Assembly: GCA_022707725.1 (NCBI GenBank)
Contig: JAKJAB010000016.1
Coordinates: 1-20,333, forward strand
Direction: 5' to 3'
DNA: 20,333 bases
From: Chloroflexota bacterium
GTDB taxonomy: Bacteria > Chloroflexota > Anaerolineae > B4-G1 > SLSP01
Positions 1-7,418 of the stretch are shown piece after piece. The notes below the pieces were generated by a model. The model was not told the DNA's origin. It did not search any database and worked only from the letters and a program-made list of their open reading frames with translations. The position numbers were made by a program, and so were the translations under genes. Position 1 is the first letter of the stretch. Each line of letters starts with the position of its first letter.

Positions 1-20
1 ATTTTCGAGAAGATGCAATC

Positions 21-49
21 AGATTCGTGTGGATTCGTGAAGATTCGTG
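21..49. repeat. Three tandem copies of a 10-bp repeat (core GATTCGTG)
   Basis: Three head-to-tail copies of (A/G)GATTCGTG with a 10-bp period lie at 21-29, 31-39 and 41-49. No gene covers the copies, although a coding sequence entering from the left edge cannot be excluded. The first 72 bases otherwise show nothing recognisable. This is one of several unrelated short tandem repeats in spacers of this window. Confidence 0.6.
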
Positions 50-72
50 GTAGAGACTCTCATCCCAAATCA

Positions 73-98
73 AAAGCCCCCGGAAAACCGGGGGCTTT
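73..98 (-). terminator. Rho-independent terminator of the tRNA-Leu gene
   Basis: An 11-bp perfect stem (arms 73-83 and 88-98) closes a 4-nt loop. The stem contains a run of five G-C pairs and ends in A-T pairs. On the minus strand it is followed by CTTTTGATTT. It starts 2 bp past the CCA end of the tRNA, so it fits termination of the minus-strand transcript. The flanking A/T pairs on both sides mean it could also act on the plus strand. Confidence 0.85.
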
Positions 99-99
99 C

Positions 100-186
100 T
101 GGTGCCGAAGGTGGGAGTTGAACCCACACGACCGTACGGTCACTACGCCCTGAACGTAGCGCGTCTGCCTATTCCGCCACTTCGGC
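100..186 (-). tRNA. tRNA-Leu (anticodon CAG)
   Basis: The minus strand reads a complete class II tRNA of 87 nt with an encoded CCA end (100-102). The acceptor stem GCCGAAG pairs with CTTCGGC. The anticodon stem CTACG/CGTAG encloses the 7-nt loop TTCAGGG, giving anticodon CAG, which reads CUG leucine codons. A long variable arm (GTGACCGTACGGTCGT) and a T-loop GTTCAACTC are visible. The long variable arm and the anticodon both support leucine. It has its own promoter (231-258) and terminator (73-98), so it appears to be a monocistronic gene. Confidence 0.97.
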
Positions 187-230
187 ATGTTCGTGCAGTG
201 TAAGGTACAGTGTTGGCCCGAACGTTAAAA

Positions 231-258
231 ATTCTACCGTAAAGAACGATTTTGTCAA
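231..258 (-). promoter_or_regulatory. Sigma-70-type promoter of tRNA-Leu
   Basis: On the minus strand a perfect TTGACA (253-258) is separated by 16 bp from TAGAAT (231-236), which is 5 of 6 to the consensus. The predicted start near 224 leaves a leader of about 38 nt before the tRNA 5' end at 186, to be removed by RNase P. Confidence 0.8.
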
Positions 259-309
259 GCAGGCTGGCTTGAGTTGGACAGTCAAAACTAAGTTTGAACT
301 GATCAACTC

Positions 310-648
310 CTATTCTGCACGTCGCCGTAAGCCAGCTTTACTGATAATGAAAGCCGCAAAAAGGAATACAAAAGGCAACCAACCCTTCATATATCCTAGC
401 GATTCAAATGCTGTAAGACTACCGATCAACACCAATATCGCAATAGGTCCAGCATTACTAAACTCTGGTTTCCATTCCCAACCCCGGAACTCGGCTACGC
501 GTAGATTGATTGCCATACCAAGCATCACTACAAATGCTCGGACAAAAATTTGGTCCTTGGGCAAAGAGGCTCCTATGGCAATCACCAGCAATGCCAATAC
601 AACCAAGCTGCTTTTAGCTATCCACTTTGCCAAGAAACGCTCGTTCAT
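310..648 (-). CDS. Small membrane protein, function unknown
   Basis: A 112-residue protein starting MNERFLAKW. I do not recognise its family. It is strongly hydrophobic, with about four membrane-spanning segments near residues 13-29, 34-52, 66-80 and 88-105. It ends in a positively charged tail (KAGLRRRAE), which suggests a cytoplasmic C-terminus. The start at 648 is chosen because GGAGG lies about 6 nt upstream on the minus strand. A longer in-frame extension to 768 lacks such a site and is rich in basic residues unlike a membrane protein. It is transcribed divergently from the zinc-ribbon protein. The 269-bp spacer between them (649-917) is AT-rich and must hold both promoters, but I see no convincing -35/-10 pair in it. 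Confidence 0.7.
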   Translation of the reverse strand: MNERFLAKWIAKSSLVVLALLVIAIGASLPKDQIFVRAFVVMLGMAINLRVAEFRGWEWKPEFSNAGPIAILVLIGSLTAFESLGYMKGWLPFVFLFAAFIISKAGLRRRAE

Positions 649-917
649 TTGCACCTCCGCAACAGAAGGCCGATAATTAATGCCGATTCTTTTCAATAAT
701 TGGATTTTACAATAAAGCCCACGAAATGCAAAAGCACGTCTACGTGGAATGTACAATTGTGATCTCACGCAAGTATGCTATAGTGCGTCAGGTATTGATT
801 TTGACAAACCGACTTGGTTTTGCGCCTGCCGCAAGAGCAGTTTATCAAAAACATTATCTGACTCACTATAGAATTAATCGAAACTCCAGAGCATAGGTTA
901 GCTCTAAGAGGCCAGCT

Positions 918-2153
918 ATGACCAAAAAGCGCATCGTATCACAAACCAGCTACGTCGATCCCAACAAGGTTGGGCAAACACAGGCCGCGGGGACGCGCGA
1001 GGTGTACCGGGGCACCTTGGAAGCGCAGTGGACGTGCAGTTCGTGCGGACGGACAGGCATCCCTGGACGGCTGAAACGCTGTCCAAGCTGCGGCAATCCC
1101 AAGGATGCCGGGGAGGAATACGAAGCGCCGACCGGCAAAGCAGTCTATCTGACCCCGCAAGAACTCAAAGCTATGGGCGTCGATCCCACGCAGCACCTTT
1201 CGGACGAGGAGTGCAGCTACTGCGGCGCGAAGCTTCAGCCAGGGACGCAGAAGTGTCCGAACTGCGGCGCAGCGCTCGGCGACGTGGGCTACACGACCCA
1301 CGTCTGTCCTTCGTGCGGGCGGGAATCCAACGCCGAGAAATGCCCGGCGTGCGGCGCAGCCACCGCAGAGAAACTCGTCGCTCACCGCGAAGCGGAACCG
1401 CCGGTCAAGCAGCCCCCGGCGTGGTTGCGATGGCTCCCACCCTTCCTGCAAAAGCCGCAGGTTCTCATTGCGCTGCTCCTCATCCTGGGATTGGCGTGTT
1501 TCTGTGTGGTCTCTGGGATCATCGCCAGTATCCCCAGAACGGAGGCCGCAACGGTCACCGATATCGGCTGGGAGCGGAGCATCGTCGTTCAGGAGTATCA
1601 GTATGTCGAGAGTGGAGGCTGGTCCTTGCCGGCGGAAGCCGATCTCATCAGCCAGGAAGAGCGCATCGCTTCGTACAACCAGGTCCAGATTGGCGTCGAA
1701 CAGAAATGCGGCTACGAGGAAAGTTGTACCACAGAATCGGTTTACGATCACACCGAACGTACCTGCTACGACGACGGCACGTGCGACGAGTACGACGTTT
1801 ACCGGGACGAGCAAAACTGCACCGACGAATATGTATGCGATGATGTCCCCGTATACGAGGATGTGCCCGTGTACGCGACCTGGTATGTCTACAACGTGTG
1901 GCAATGGGTAGACCTGGAGCCTATCGTGGCGCGCGGATCGGATATCGATATCGATTGGCCGGAGATGCCCACGCGGGACAATCAAGTAGAAAGCAAACGC
2001 ACCGAAACCTGCACTGTCACCTTCACCAACGCCAAGGGCGACCATTTTACCTATAACCCGCCTTGCGATGAACTCCATCGATACCCGCGCGGTTCGCGCT
2101 GGAACATCAAACGCAATGCAGACGAAATTCTAGAAGTCCAACCGCAAGGCTGA
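918..2153 (+). CDS. Zinc-ribbon membrane protein with exported Cys-repeat domain
   Basis: A 411-residue protein with a cytoplasmic zinc-binding part, one membrane helix and an exported domain. Three four-cysteine ribbons are visible: C40/C43/C55/C58 (WTCSSCG...CPSCG, resembling a RanBP2-type finger), C99/C102/C113/C116 and C133/C136/C142/C145. The membrane helix spans about residues 182-205. Beyond it, residues 261-315 form three tandem 18-19-residue repeats of the pattern E(Q/R)xC-x5-C-x4-VY. An aromatic-rich region and two further cysteines follow. The repeated cysteine pairs would suit disulfides outside the cytoplasm. The start has AGAGG 6 nt upstream. No enzyme motif is seen. A role in sensing, or in scaffolding a membrane complex through the ribbons, is only a guess. 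The gene stands alone, with no close partner on its strand. Confidence 0.85.
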   Translation: MTKKRIVSQTSYVDPNKVGQTQAAGTREVYRGTLEAQWTCSSCGRTGIPGRLKRCPSCGNPKDAGEEYEAPTGKAVYLTPQELKAMGVDPTQHLSDEECSYCGAKLQPGTQKCPNCGAALGDVGYTTHVCPSCGRESNAEKCPACGAATAEKLVAHREAEPPVKQPPAWLRWLPPFLQKPQVLIALLLILGLACFCVVSGIIASIPRTEAATVTDIGWERSIVVQEYQYVESGGWSLPAEADLISQEERIASYNQVQIGVEQKCGYEESCTTESVYDHTERTCYDDGTCDEYDVYRDEQNCTDEYVCDDVPVYEDVPVYATWYVYNVWQWVDLEPIVARGSDIDIDWPEMPTRDNQVESKRTETCTVTFTNAKGDHFTYNPPCDELHRYPRGSRWNIKRNADEILEVQPQG

Positions 2154-2196
2154 TGCACAACTCTCGACGGGTCGAACGGATTCTAACGGATTATCG

Positions 2197-2222
2197 ATTT
2201 GCCATTTGCCATTTGCCATTTT
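2197..2222. repeat. Tandem 7-bp repeat (ATTTGCC) before the enolase-family gene
   Basis: Three exact copies of ATTTGCC (2197-2217) are followed by a partial one (ATTTT). The array ends directly against the GAGGAGG ribosome-binding site of the next gene, so it occupies the slot between the spacer and the Shine-Dalgarno sequence. The preceding bases carry a looser repeat of CGGATT. Confidence 0.7.
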
Positions 2223-2238
2223 CGAGGAGGCGCCCGCT

Positions 2239-3309
2239 ATGCAAATCACACACGTCGAAGTCATACCGGTGAAGTTGCCGTTGCGGCTACCCTTCCGCAC
2301 GGCCTACCACAGCGAAGACGCCGTCGAGTACGCGGAGGCTGTCTTCATTCGCATCGAAACGCGACAAGGCGACACGGCCTGGGGCTGCGCGGCCTTCGAT
2401 ACGGCGCTCACCGGCGAGACGCTCGACAGCGTCACCCGCGCGTGCTGCGCCTGCGCCGACCGCGCCCGCGACCTGAACCCGCTCAACACAGAGTACGCGC
2501 TCGCGGAACTCAGCGCGCTGACGCAAAACACGCCCTCGGCCTTGTGCGCGTTCGACATCGCCTTTCACGACCTGCTCGGCCTGGCGACCGGCCAACCACT
2601 ACACCGCCTGCTCGGTGGGTTCCGCGACCGCATCCAGACCTCCGTTTCAGTCGGATTGGGCACGGTGCAGGAGACCGTCGAAATAGCCCGCGACCGCGTC
2701 CGGCAGGGGTTTCGCATCCTCAAAATCAAGGGCGGCCTCGACTCCGAAGAGGATGTGCGCCGCGCGCGCGCCGTCTACGATGCGTTTCCCAATTGTATTT
2801 TGCGGCTGGATGCGGACGGCGGTTACAGCGTCCGCGAGGCGCTGGGCGTCGCGCGGGCGCTCGCGGGACGGCTGGAGATGTTGGAGCAGCCGATCTCGCC
2901 CGCGGAAGGCATCGAGGCGTTACAGCAGCTTACCCAACAGAGCAAAACGCCGATTCTGGCATCGCAAAGCGTTGTCGGGCCGGCATCGGCGTTGGAGATC
3001 GCCAGCCGCAGAGCCGCGCACGGCATCAGCATCAAGCTGGCGATGTGCGGCGGGATCGCCTGCGCGCGACGGATGGACGCCGTCGCCCGCGCCGCGCAGA
3101 TGACGACGATGGTGGGCAGTCTGAGCGAGCCGGCGCTGCTCATCGCCGCGGGGCTGGCCTTCGCCCTGAGTAGCCCCGCGGTCCGCTACGGCGACCTGGA
3201 CGGGCATTTCGACGTGGCGAACGATCCGAGCAACGCGCGTTTTATCGTCAAAGATGGCTGGTTGATCGCCACGGACGTCCCCGGGCTGGGGTGTATCGTC
3301 GATTTGTGA
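2239..3309 (+). CDS. Enolase-superfamily enzyme, muconate-lactonizing / dipeptide-epimerase-like
   Basis: A 356-residue member of the mandelate racemase / muconate lactonizing enzyme group, whose members abstract a proton alpha to a carboxylate using Mg2+. An N-terminal capping domain covers about residues 1-125 and a barrel domain follows. The KxK motif (K162, K164) and the opposite lysine K266 (SIKLAMCGG) are present, as are the first two metal ligands, D191 (LRLDADGG) and E216 (LEQP). The third ligand position, usually Asp in an ADES-like motif, reads ASQS (S242, Q243). The enzyme therefore has the acid/base lysines but an altered metal site. The start is taken at 2239, 8 nt after GAGGAGG; an earlier in-frame start lies within the ATTTGCC repeat. 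It opens the cluster ending with the FMN reductase. The substrate could be a dipeptide, a muconate-like acid or a sugar acid; the sequence does not decide. Confidence 0.88.
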   Translation: MQITHVEVIPVKLPLRLPFRTAYHSEDAVEYAEAVFIRIETRQGDTAWGCAAFDTALTGETLDSVTRACCACADRARDLNPLNTEYALAELSALTQNTPSALCAFDIAFHDLLGLATGQPLHRLLGGFRDRIQTSVSVGLGTVQETVEIARDRVRQGFRILKIKGGLDSEEDVRRARAVYDAFPNCILRLDADGGYSVREALGVARALAGRLEMLEQPISPAEGIEALQQLTQQSKTPILASQSVVGPASALEIASRRAAHGISIKLAMCGGIACARRMDAVARAAQMTTMVGSLSEPALLIAAGLAFALSSPAVRYGDLDGHFDVANDPSNARFIVKDGWLIATDVPGLGCIVDL

Positions 3310-3321
3310 CGGTGGGGGGTA

Positions 3322-3390
3322 TTTTTACCACGAAGGCGTGAAGGTTTGTTGGTTTTTCTCTGTGTTCTCTGTGTCTCCGTGGTTATTTTC
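3322..3390. repeat. Imperfect inverted-repeat intergenic element (ACCACGGAG...CTCCGTGGT type)
   Basis: The left end ACCACGAAG (3327-3335) pairs with the right end CTCCGTGGT (3375-3383). The interior is low-complexity CTCTGTGTTCTCTGTGTC. It is flanked by TTTTT on the left and TTATTTTC on the right. Translated on the minus strand it gives the TTETQRTQR-like peptide, a well-known source of spurious open reading frames in bacterial genomes. It fills nearly all the spacer and ends 2 bp before the AAGGAGG of the GH31 gene. Two related copies lie at 7329-7400 and 7419-7498. Confidence 0.75.
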
Positions 3391-3403
3391 TTAAGGAGGC
3401 AGT

Positions 3404-6073
3404 ATGCCAACTCTACTTGACGATTTGCAAAACGCCGTGCGCATCATCGGCGTGGAGCCGGCGCTGCACGCGGCGTTCTATCAAATCCGCAAGGCCTGGA
3501 CTGAGGCGCGGTGGGAACAGGCCGACCGTCCGCGGCGCGGCCCGGCCCAGTGGGTGGCCTTCGGACGCCGGTTGGCTCGCCCGCAAGCCGTGTGGCCCAA
3601 ACGCTGGGAGCAGCCCGGCAGGGTGCGCTTTATCTCAACGCACGAACGCGGCGCGCTGTTGAGCGCCAAAAACTGCACGCTGGATGTCGTCTTTTTCGCG
3701 CCGGATATGGTGCGTATCCTCTACCGGCCTCGCGTCCACGCGCACGTCCCGGAAACGATTCCCTACGCCATCGACAAACCGCTGGAAGCGTGGCCCGTCC
3801 CCGCCGTCGTCCCCGTCGAGACGGAGAGGGCGCTGCTGTTGCGCACCGAGGCGCTCACCGTGGGCATCGATTTGGCGGACGCGCAGGTCTTCATCGCCGA
3901 CGCCGAGGGGCGTCTCCTGCGCGCCGACGTGGACGTGGCCTGGCACAAGGACGGCGCGCTGCGTCACCGCACCGCCCTGGCCTCGGAAGAGCGCCTCTTC
4001 GGCCTGGGCGAGCGCGCCACCCCCTGGCAGCGACGCGGACGCACGCACGTCCTCTGGAACCGCGATCCCTCCGGCTACACCAACGACGACGATCCAATCA
4101 ACCTCAATATTCCGGTGTATGTCAGCCTGCAAGAATCAAGAATCAGCGAATCAGCGAACCGGCGAATCAGCGAATCAGCGAATCAGCGAATCGGGGAATT
4201 GCAGATCACGAGTCACGCATCACCAATCCCTGATTTCCAATCACCGCGTAGCAGTTATCTGATGTTTTACGAAAACCCGCACTACGCCGAGTTCGATTTG
4301 GGCGATAGCGCGACGGACGTGGCCGAACATCGTTTTGCGGGCGGGGAACTGCGCTATTACGTCATCGCCGGGCCGCTGCCGAAGCTGCTCGAACGTTACA
4401 CGGAACTGACCGGACGGCACGACTTGCCGCCTCTGTGGATGCTCGGCTACCAGCAATCGCGCTGGTCGTACTATCCCGAAGCGCGCGTGCGCAAGCTGGC
4501 CGAAGATTTCGCCCGTCACGACGTCCCCTGCGACGCCATTCACCTAGACATCCACTATATGAAGGGCTACCGCTGCTTCACGTGGGACAAGAAGCGCTTC
4601 CCGCGCATGGCGAAACTGGTCGCCGACCTGCGCGCGCGGGGCATCAAGCTGGTCACAATCATCGATCCCGGCATCAAGAAAGACCTCGCCTACCCTGTTT
4701 ACCGGAGCGGCCTGGCGGGGCGTCATTTCTGCGCCACGCCCGACGGCAAGGTCTACCACGCGCCGGTCTGGCCGGGGCTGAGCGCCCTCCCCGACTTCAC
4801 CGACCCGCAGACGCGGCAGTGGTGGGGCGCGCAGTACGGGCCGCTGTTAGAAGCCGGCATCGCCGGCTTCTGGAACGATATGAACGAACCCGCCGCCTTC
4901 AACCCCATCGGCGATCAAACGCTGCCCGACCCCGTCCGCCACAGCCTGGAAGGGCGCGGCGGCGACCACCGCGAGGCGCACAACGTCTACGGGATGCAGA
5001 TGGCGCGCGCCAGCCGCGACGGCCTGCTCGCGCTACAGCCGGAGACGCGCCCGGCGCTGATTACGCGCGCGGGATGGGCCGGCGTGCAGCGGTACGCCAC
5101 CTCGTGGACGGGCGACAACGAGAGCACCTGGGCATCGCTCAGGCTGACCGTCCCAATGGTGATGGGGGTGGGACTTTCGGGGGTGGGCTTCACCGGGCCG
5201 GACGTCGGCGGGTTTAGCGGCGCAGCGGACGGCGAACTATTCACCCGCTGGATGCAGATGGCGGCCTTTATGCCCTTTTTCCGCGCCCACACGATGGCCG
5301 GTACGCCGGACCAAGAGCCGTGGTCCTACGGCGAGCCGTACCTGAGCATCGTCCGGCGCTTCATCCAACTGCGCTACGAGCTACTGCCTTACCTCTACAC
5401 CGCCGTCTGGCAGATGATGGCGCGCGGCTGGCCCGTCGTCCGCCCGCTGGGGTGGGATTGCGGGGACGGCGCGCTGTTCGACGTGGACGACGCCTTCCTG
5501 TGCGGCGACGCGCTCCTCGTCGCGCCCGTCGGCGAACCCGGCGTCATCTCACGCCCTGTCCCCCTGCCGCCCGGCGACTGGTACAATTTCTGGACGAACG
5601 AACGACAATCCGTCCCGTTCGCCCGCTCCGTCGAGACCTTCACCTCGCTGGAAACCATGCCGCTCTTCGTCCGCGCCGGGAGCGTGCTGCCGATGGGCGA
5701 ATACGGCCCCAGCGTCGAACAGCGCGTGCAGAAATTCCTTCGTTTGAGCGTTTATCCGCTTGCGGGACCGGGCGAGGCCGTCAGCGAGCTGTACGAAGAC
5801 GCCGGCGAGGGCTTCGGCTACCGGCGCGGGGAGTATCGCCTGAACCGCTTCGCGCTGCGGCAGACGGAGGAACGCCTGGTTGTGACGTGGACGCGCGAGG
5901 GCGACTTCACGCCGCCCTACGAACACGTCGAATTGACGCTCAACGGCCTGAAACGCGCGCCCCGCAGCGTCCGCGCCGACGGTGAAATCTACGGGATTGC
6001 CCTCAGCGACCCAATCCGCCGCAGCGTCGTGCTCGGCGTTCCCCCTTTCGAGACTTTGGAGGTTGTTCTGTGA
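3404..6073 (+). CDS. GH31 alpha-glucosidase (DMNEP type)
   Basis: An 889-residue glycoside hydrolase family 31 enzyme, which removes alpha-linked glucose (or a related sugar) from the non-reducing end with retention of configuration. An N-terminal beta-sandwich covers about residues 1-340, the catalytic barrel starts at about 342 (LGYQQSRWSYYPE), and C-terminal beta-domains follow from about 690. The nucleophile is D492 in WNDMNEP and the acid/base is D571 in WTGDNES. No signal peptide is seen, so it should act in the cytoplasm on imported oligosaccharides. AAGGAGG lies 5 nt before the ATG. Residues of about 243-282 are oddly Ser/Arg/Asn-rich and are encoded by repeat DNA (see 4133-4249); the family normally continues directly from the PVYVSLQ-like strand to a YLMFYENP-like strand. 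The last bases overlap the Nudix gene. Alpha-xylosidase activity cannot be excluded. Confidence 0.95.
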   Translation: MPTLLDDLQNAVRIIGVEPALHAAFYQIRKAWTEARWEQADRPRRGPAQWVAFGRRLARPQAVWPKRWEQPGRVRFISTHERGALLSAKNCTLDVVFFAPDMVRILYRPRVHAHVPETIPYAIDKPLEAWPVPAVVPVETERALLLRTEALTVGIDLADAQVFIADAEGRLLRADVDVAWHKDGALRHRTALASEERLFGLGERATPWQRRGRTHVLWNRDPSGYTNDDDPINLNIPVYVSLQESRISESANRRISESANQRIGELQITSHASPIPDFQSPRSSYLMFYENPHYAEFDLGDSATDVAEHRFAGGELRYYVIAGPLPKLLERYTELTGRHDLPPLWMLGYQQSRWSYYPEARVRKLAEDFARHDVPCDAIHLDIHYMKGYRCFTWDKKRFPRMAKLVADLRARGIKLVTIIDPGIKKDLAYPVYRSGLAGRHFCATPDGKVYHAPVWPGLSALPDFTDPQTRQWWGAQYGPLLEAGIAGFWNDMNEPAAFNPIGDQTLPDPVRHSLEGRGGDHREAHNVYGMQMARASRDGLLALQPETRPALITRAGWAGVQRYATSWTGDNESTWASLRLTVPMVMGVGLSGVGFTGPDVGGFSGAADGELFTRWMQMAAFMPFFRAHTMAGTPDQEPWSYGEPYLSIVRRFIQLRYELLPYLYTAVWQMMARGWPVVRPLGWDCGDGALFDVDDAFLCGDALLVAPVGEPGVISRPVPLPPGDWYNFWTNERQSVPFARSVETFTSLETMPLFVRAGSVLPMGEYGPSVEQRVQKFLRLSVYPLAGPGEAVSELYEDAGEGFGYRRGEYRLNRFALRQTEERLVVTWTREGDFTPPYEHVELTLNGLKRAPRSVRADGEIYGIALSDPIRRSVVLGVPPFETLEVVL
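4133..4249 (+). repeat. Repeat array inside the GH31 gene, translated in frame
   Basis: Seven tandem 8-bp units with core AATCAGCG run from 4141 to 4196; the third (AACCGGCG) and seventh (AATCGGGG) are degenerate, and a partial unit precedes them. A second repeat-like tract with period 9-10 and ATCACGAGTCACGCATCAC content follows up to about 4243. Both resemble spacer DNA, not coding DNA. The whole block is about 120 bp and keeps the frame open, adding about 40 residues, including ISESAN twice, to the N-terminal beta-sandwich of the enzyme. Confidence 0.8.
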
Positions 6074-6708
6074 GCGACAAACCCAACGGCGAGCTTCTGG
6101 GCTGGCGAGTGCTCGAAACCGCCACCCTGTACAGCGACGCCCGCTTCTCCGTGCGCCGCGACCGTCTGCAATTGCCGGATGGCAACGAGGGCGTCTACAC
6201 GTACCCGGTCAAACACGGCGCGGTCTTCATCCTGCCCATCACGCCCGCCGGAGAACTCGTGCTCATCCGCCAGTACCGTTACATCGTGGACGCCTGGCTG
6301 TGGGAAATCCCCGCCGGGAGCACGCACGACTTCGACGGCGACGATTACCGTGAGTTAGTGCGCCGCGAGCTGTGGGAAGAAATCGGCGGGCAGGCGGAGG
6401 CCGTCTATCCGCTGGGACGCACGTTTGCCGCGCCGGGCTTCACCACGATTCGGGTGTTCGGTTACCTGGCGCTCGGCGTGAACCTGACAGGAACCAATCA
6501 CCCCGAAAACACCGAATTCATCGAAATCCACCCCACCCCCATCCCTGACGCGCTGGACCTGTTGCGCACCGGCGAACACACCAGCGCCATCGACGCCTAC
6601 TTCGTCCTGCAACAGGAGCCGCTGCTGCGCGCCATCCATTCCTGCGTTATCCGGGGGCGTTCGTTCAGAGATGTGGCGGACAACGCGCTGAACGGATCTA
6701 CCCAATAA
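6070..6708 (+). CDS. Nudix hydrolase, ADP-ribose pyrophosphatase-like
   Basis: A 212-residue Nudix protein. The family cleaves nucleoside diphosphates linked to another group; the VLIRQYRY...WEIPAG arrangement resembles ADP-sugar pyrophosphatases. The Nudix box ends in a clean RELWEEIGG (R99, E100, E103, E104). Its first half departs from the usual GX5EX7RE: two extra residues lie between the PAG glycine and the REL, and the first glutamate position reads Asp. Translation starts at GTG 6070, overlapping the GH31 stop by 4 bp (GTGA), with GGAGG about 7 nt upstream, so the two are very likely translationally coupled. Hydrolysis of a nucleotide sugar connected to the glycan pathway is plausible but not shown. 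Confidence 0.9.
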   Translation: MSDKPNGELLGWRVLETATLYSDARFSVRRDRLQLPDGNEGVYTYPVKHGAVFILPITPAGELVLIRQYRYIVDAWLWEIPAGSTHDFDGDDYRELVRRELWEEIGGQAEAVYPLGRTFAAPGFTTIRVFGYLALGVNLTGTNHPENTEFIEIHPTPIPDALDLLRTGEHTSAIDAYFVLQQEPLLRAIHSCVIRGRSFRDVADNALNGSTQ

Positions 6709-6746
6709 AAATCAAGTCCACACAAACTTACAAAGGAGACACATCG

Positions 6747-7310
6747 ATGAACACTTCAAACCAACTTCGTATTGTGGGAATCTCGGGCAGCTTGCGCAAA
6801 GGTTCGTACAACACGGCGCTGTTGCACGCCGCCGCCGAACTTATGCCGCCAGAGATGACGCTCGAAATAATCGACATCTCGCCGTTGCCGATGCTCAACC
6901 AGGATTTCGAGAAGCCGTTTCCAGAGGTCGCGGCTGAGTTCTGCGACCGCCTGGCGAAAGCCGACGGGGTGTTGTTTGCGACGCCTGAGTACAATAGTTC
7001 GATAAGCGCCGTGCTGAAAAACGCCATCGACTGGGCTTCGCGTTCACCGCAACAGCCTTTGAACGGCAAACCGGCGGCGATCATCGGCGCCAGCATCGGC
7101 ATCTTTGGCACAGCCAGGGCGCAAACCCACCTCCGCCAGGTTCTCTCCTTCGTTGGCGCTCTGACGCTCAACAAGCCGGAAGTCCTGGTGGGGCAGGCTC
7201 ATCGAGTTTTCGACAGCGAAGGGAAACTGACCGACGAAATGGGGCGCGGCTTTCTGCACGATTTGCTCGTCGCCTTCGCCCAGTGGATTCGGCAAGTCTC
7301 CCCAACGTAA
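6747..7310 (+). CDS. NADPH-dependent FMN reductase (flavodoxin-like)
   Basis: A 187-residue flavodoxin-fold reductase of the NADPH-dependent FMN reductase / chromate-quinone reductase family. These enzymes transfer two electrons from NAD(P)H through bound FMN to quinones, azo compounds or metal oxyanions. The phosphate-binding loop GSLRKGSYNT (residues 14-23) and the flavin-ring motif TPEYNSS (79-85) are intact. The length is normal for the family. AAAGGAG lies 8-9 nt before the ATG, and 38 bp separate it from the Nudix gene, so it may share that transcript. The physiological acceptor cannot be told from the sequence. Confidence 0.92.
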   Translation: MNTSNQLRIVGISGSLRKGSYNTALLHAAAELMPPEMTLEIIDISPLPMLNQDFEKPFPEVAAEFCDRLAKADGVLFATPEYNSSISAVLKNAIDWASRSPQQPLNGKPAAIIGASIGIFGTARAQTHLRQVLSFVGALTLNKPEVLVGQAHRVFDSEGKLTDEMGRGFLHDLLVAFAQWIRQVSPT

Positions 7311-7328
7311 CAAAAGATGAAAATTCTT

Positions 7329-7400
7329 CACACAAAGACACAAAGTCACGAAGTTTTCTGAGTTTTCCTTTGTATCTTCGTGTCTTGACGGTTTATTTTC
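7329..7400. repeat. Divergent copy of the inverted-repeat element
   Basis: The left half carries ACACAAAGACACAAAGTCACG and the right half CCTTTGTATCTTCGTGTCTTG, partly complementary to each other. The copy ends in TTTATTTTCTAAGGA, closely matching the right end of the 3322-3390 element including its AAGGA tail. It is more decayed than its neighbour at 7419-7498. The two together fill most of the 203-bp spacer 7311-7513. Confidence 0.6.
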
Positions 7401-7418
7401 TAAGGAAAACAAAGGGGG

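Noticed and set aside
860..871. The 12-mer GACTCACTATAG, identical to the core of the phage T7 promoter
   Set aside because: The upstream bases differ from the T7 consensus and the initiating GGG is missing. No phage polymerase or vector sequence is nearby, so it is taken as chance.
801..874. TTGACA at 801 and TAGAAT at 869 as a promoter for the zinc-ribbon gene
   Set aside because: The two boxes are 62 bp apart, and neither has a partner at 16-18 bp.
939..2078. A 379-codon minus-strand frame opposite the zinc-ribbon gene
   Set aside because: The plus-strand frame has three zinc ribbons, a membrane helix and Cys repeats. The antisense frame has no comparable structure.
3186..3410. A short minus-strand frame containing ITTETQRTQR, and its counterpart at 7044-7526
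   Set aside because: TTETQR-type peptides are a known artefact of the dispersed ACCACGGAGACACAGAG repeat and not proteins.
4141..4196. Regularly repeated units that might suggest a CRISPR array
   Set aside because: The units are 8 bp, directly adjacent without spacers, and lie inside a reading frame. No cas gene is present.
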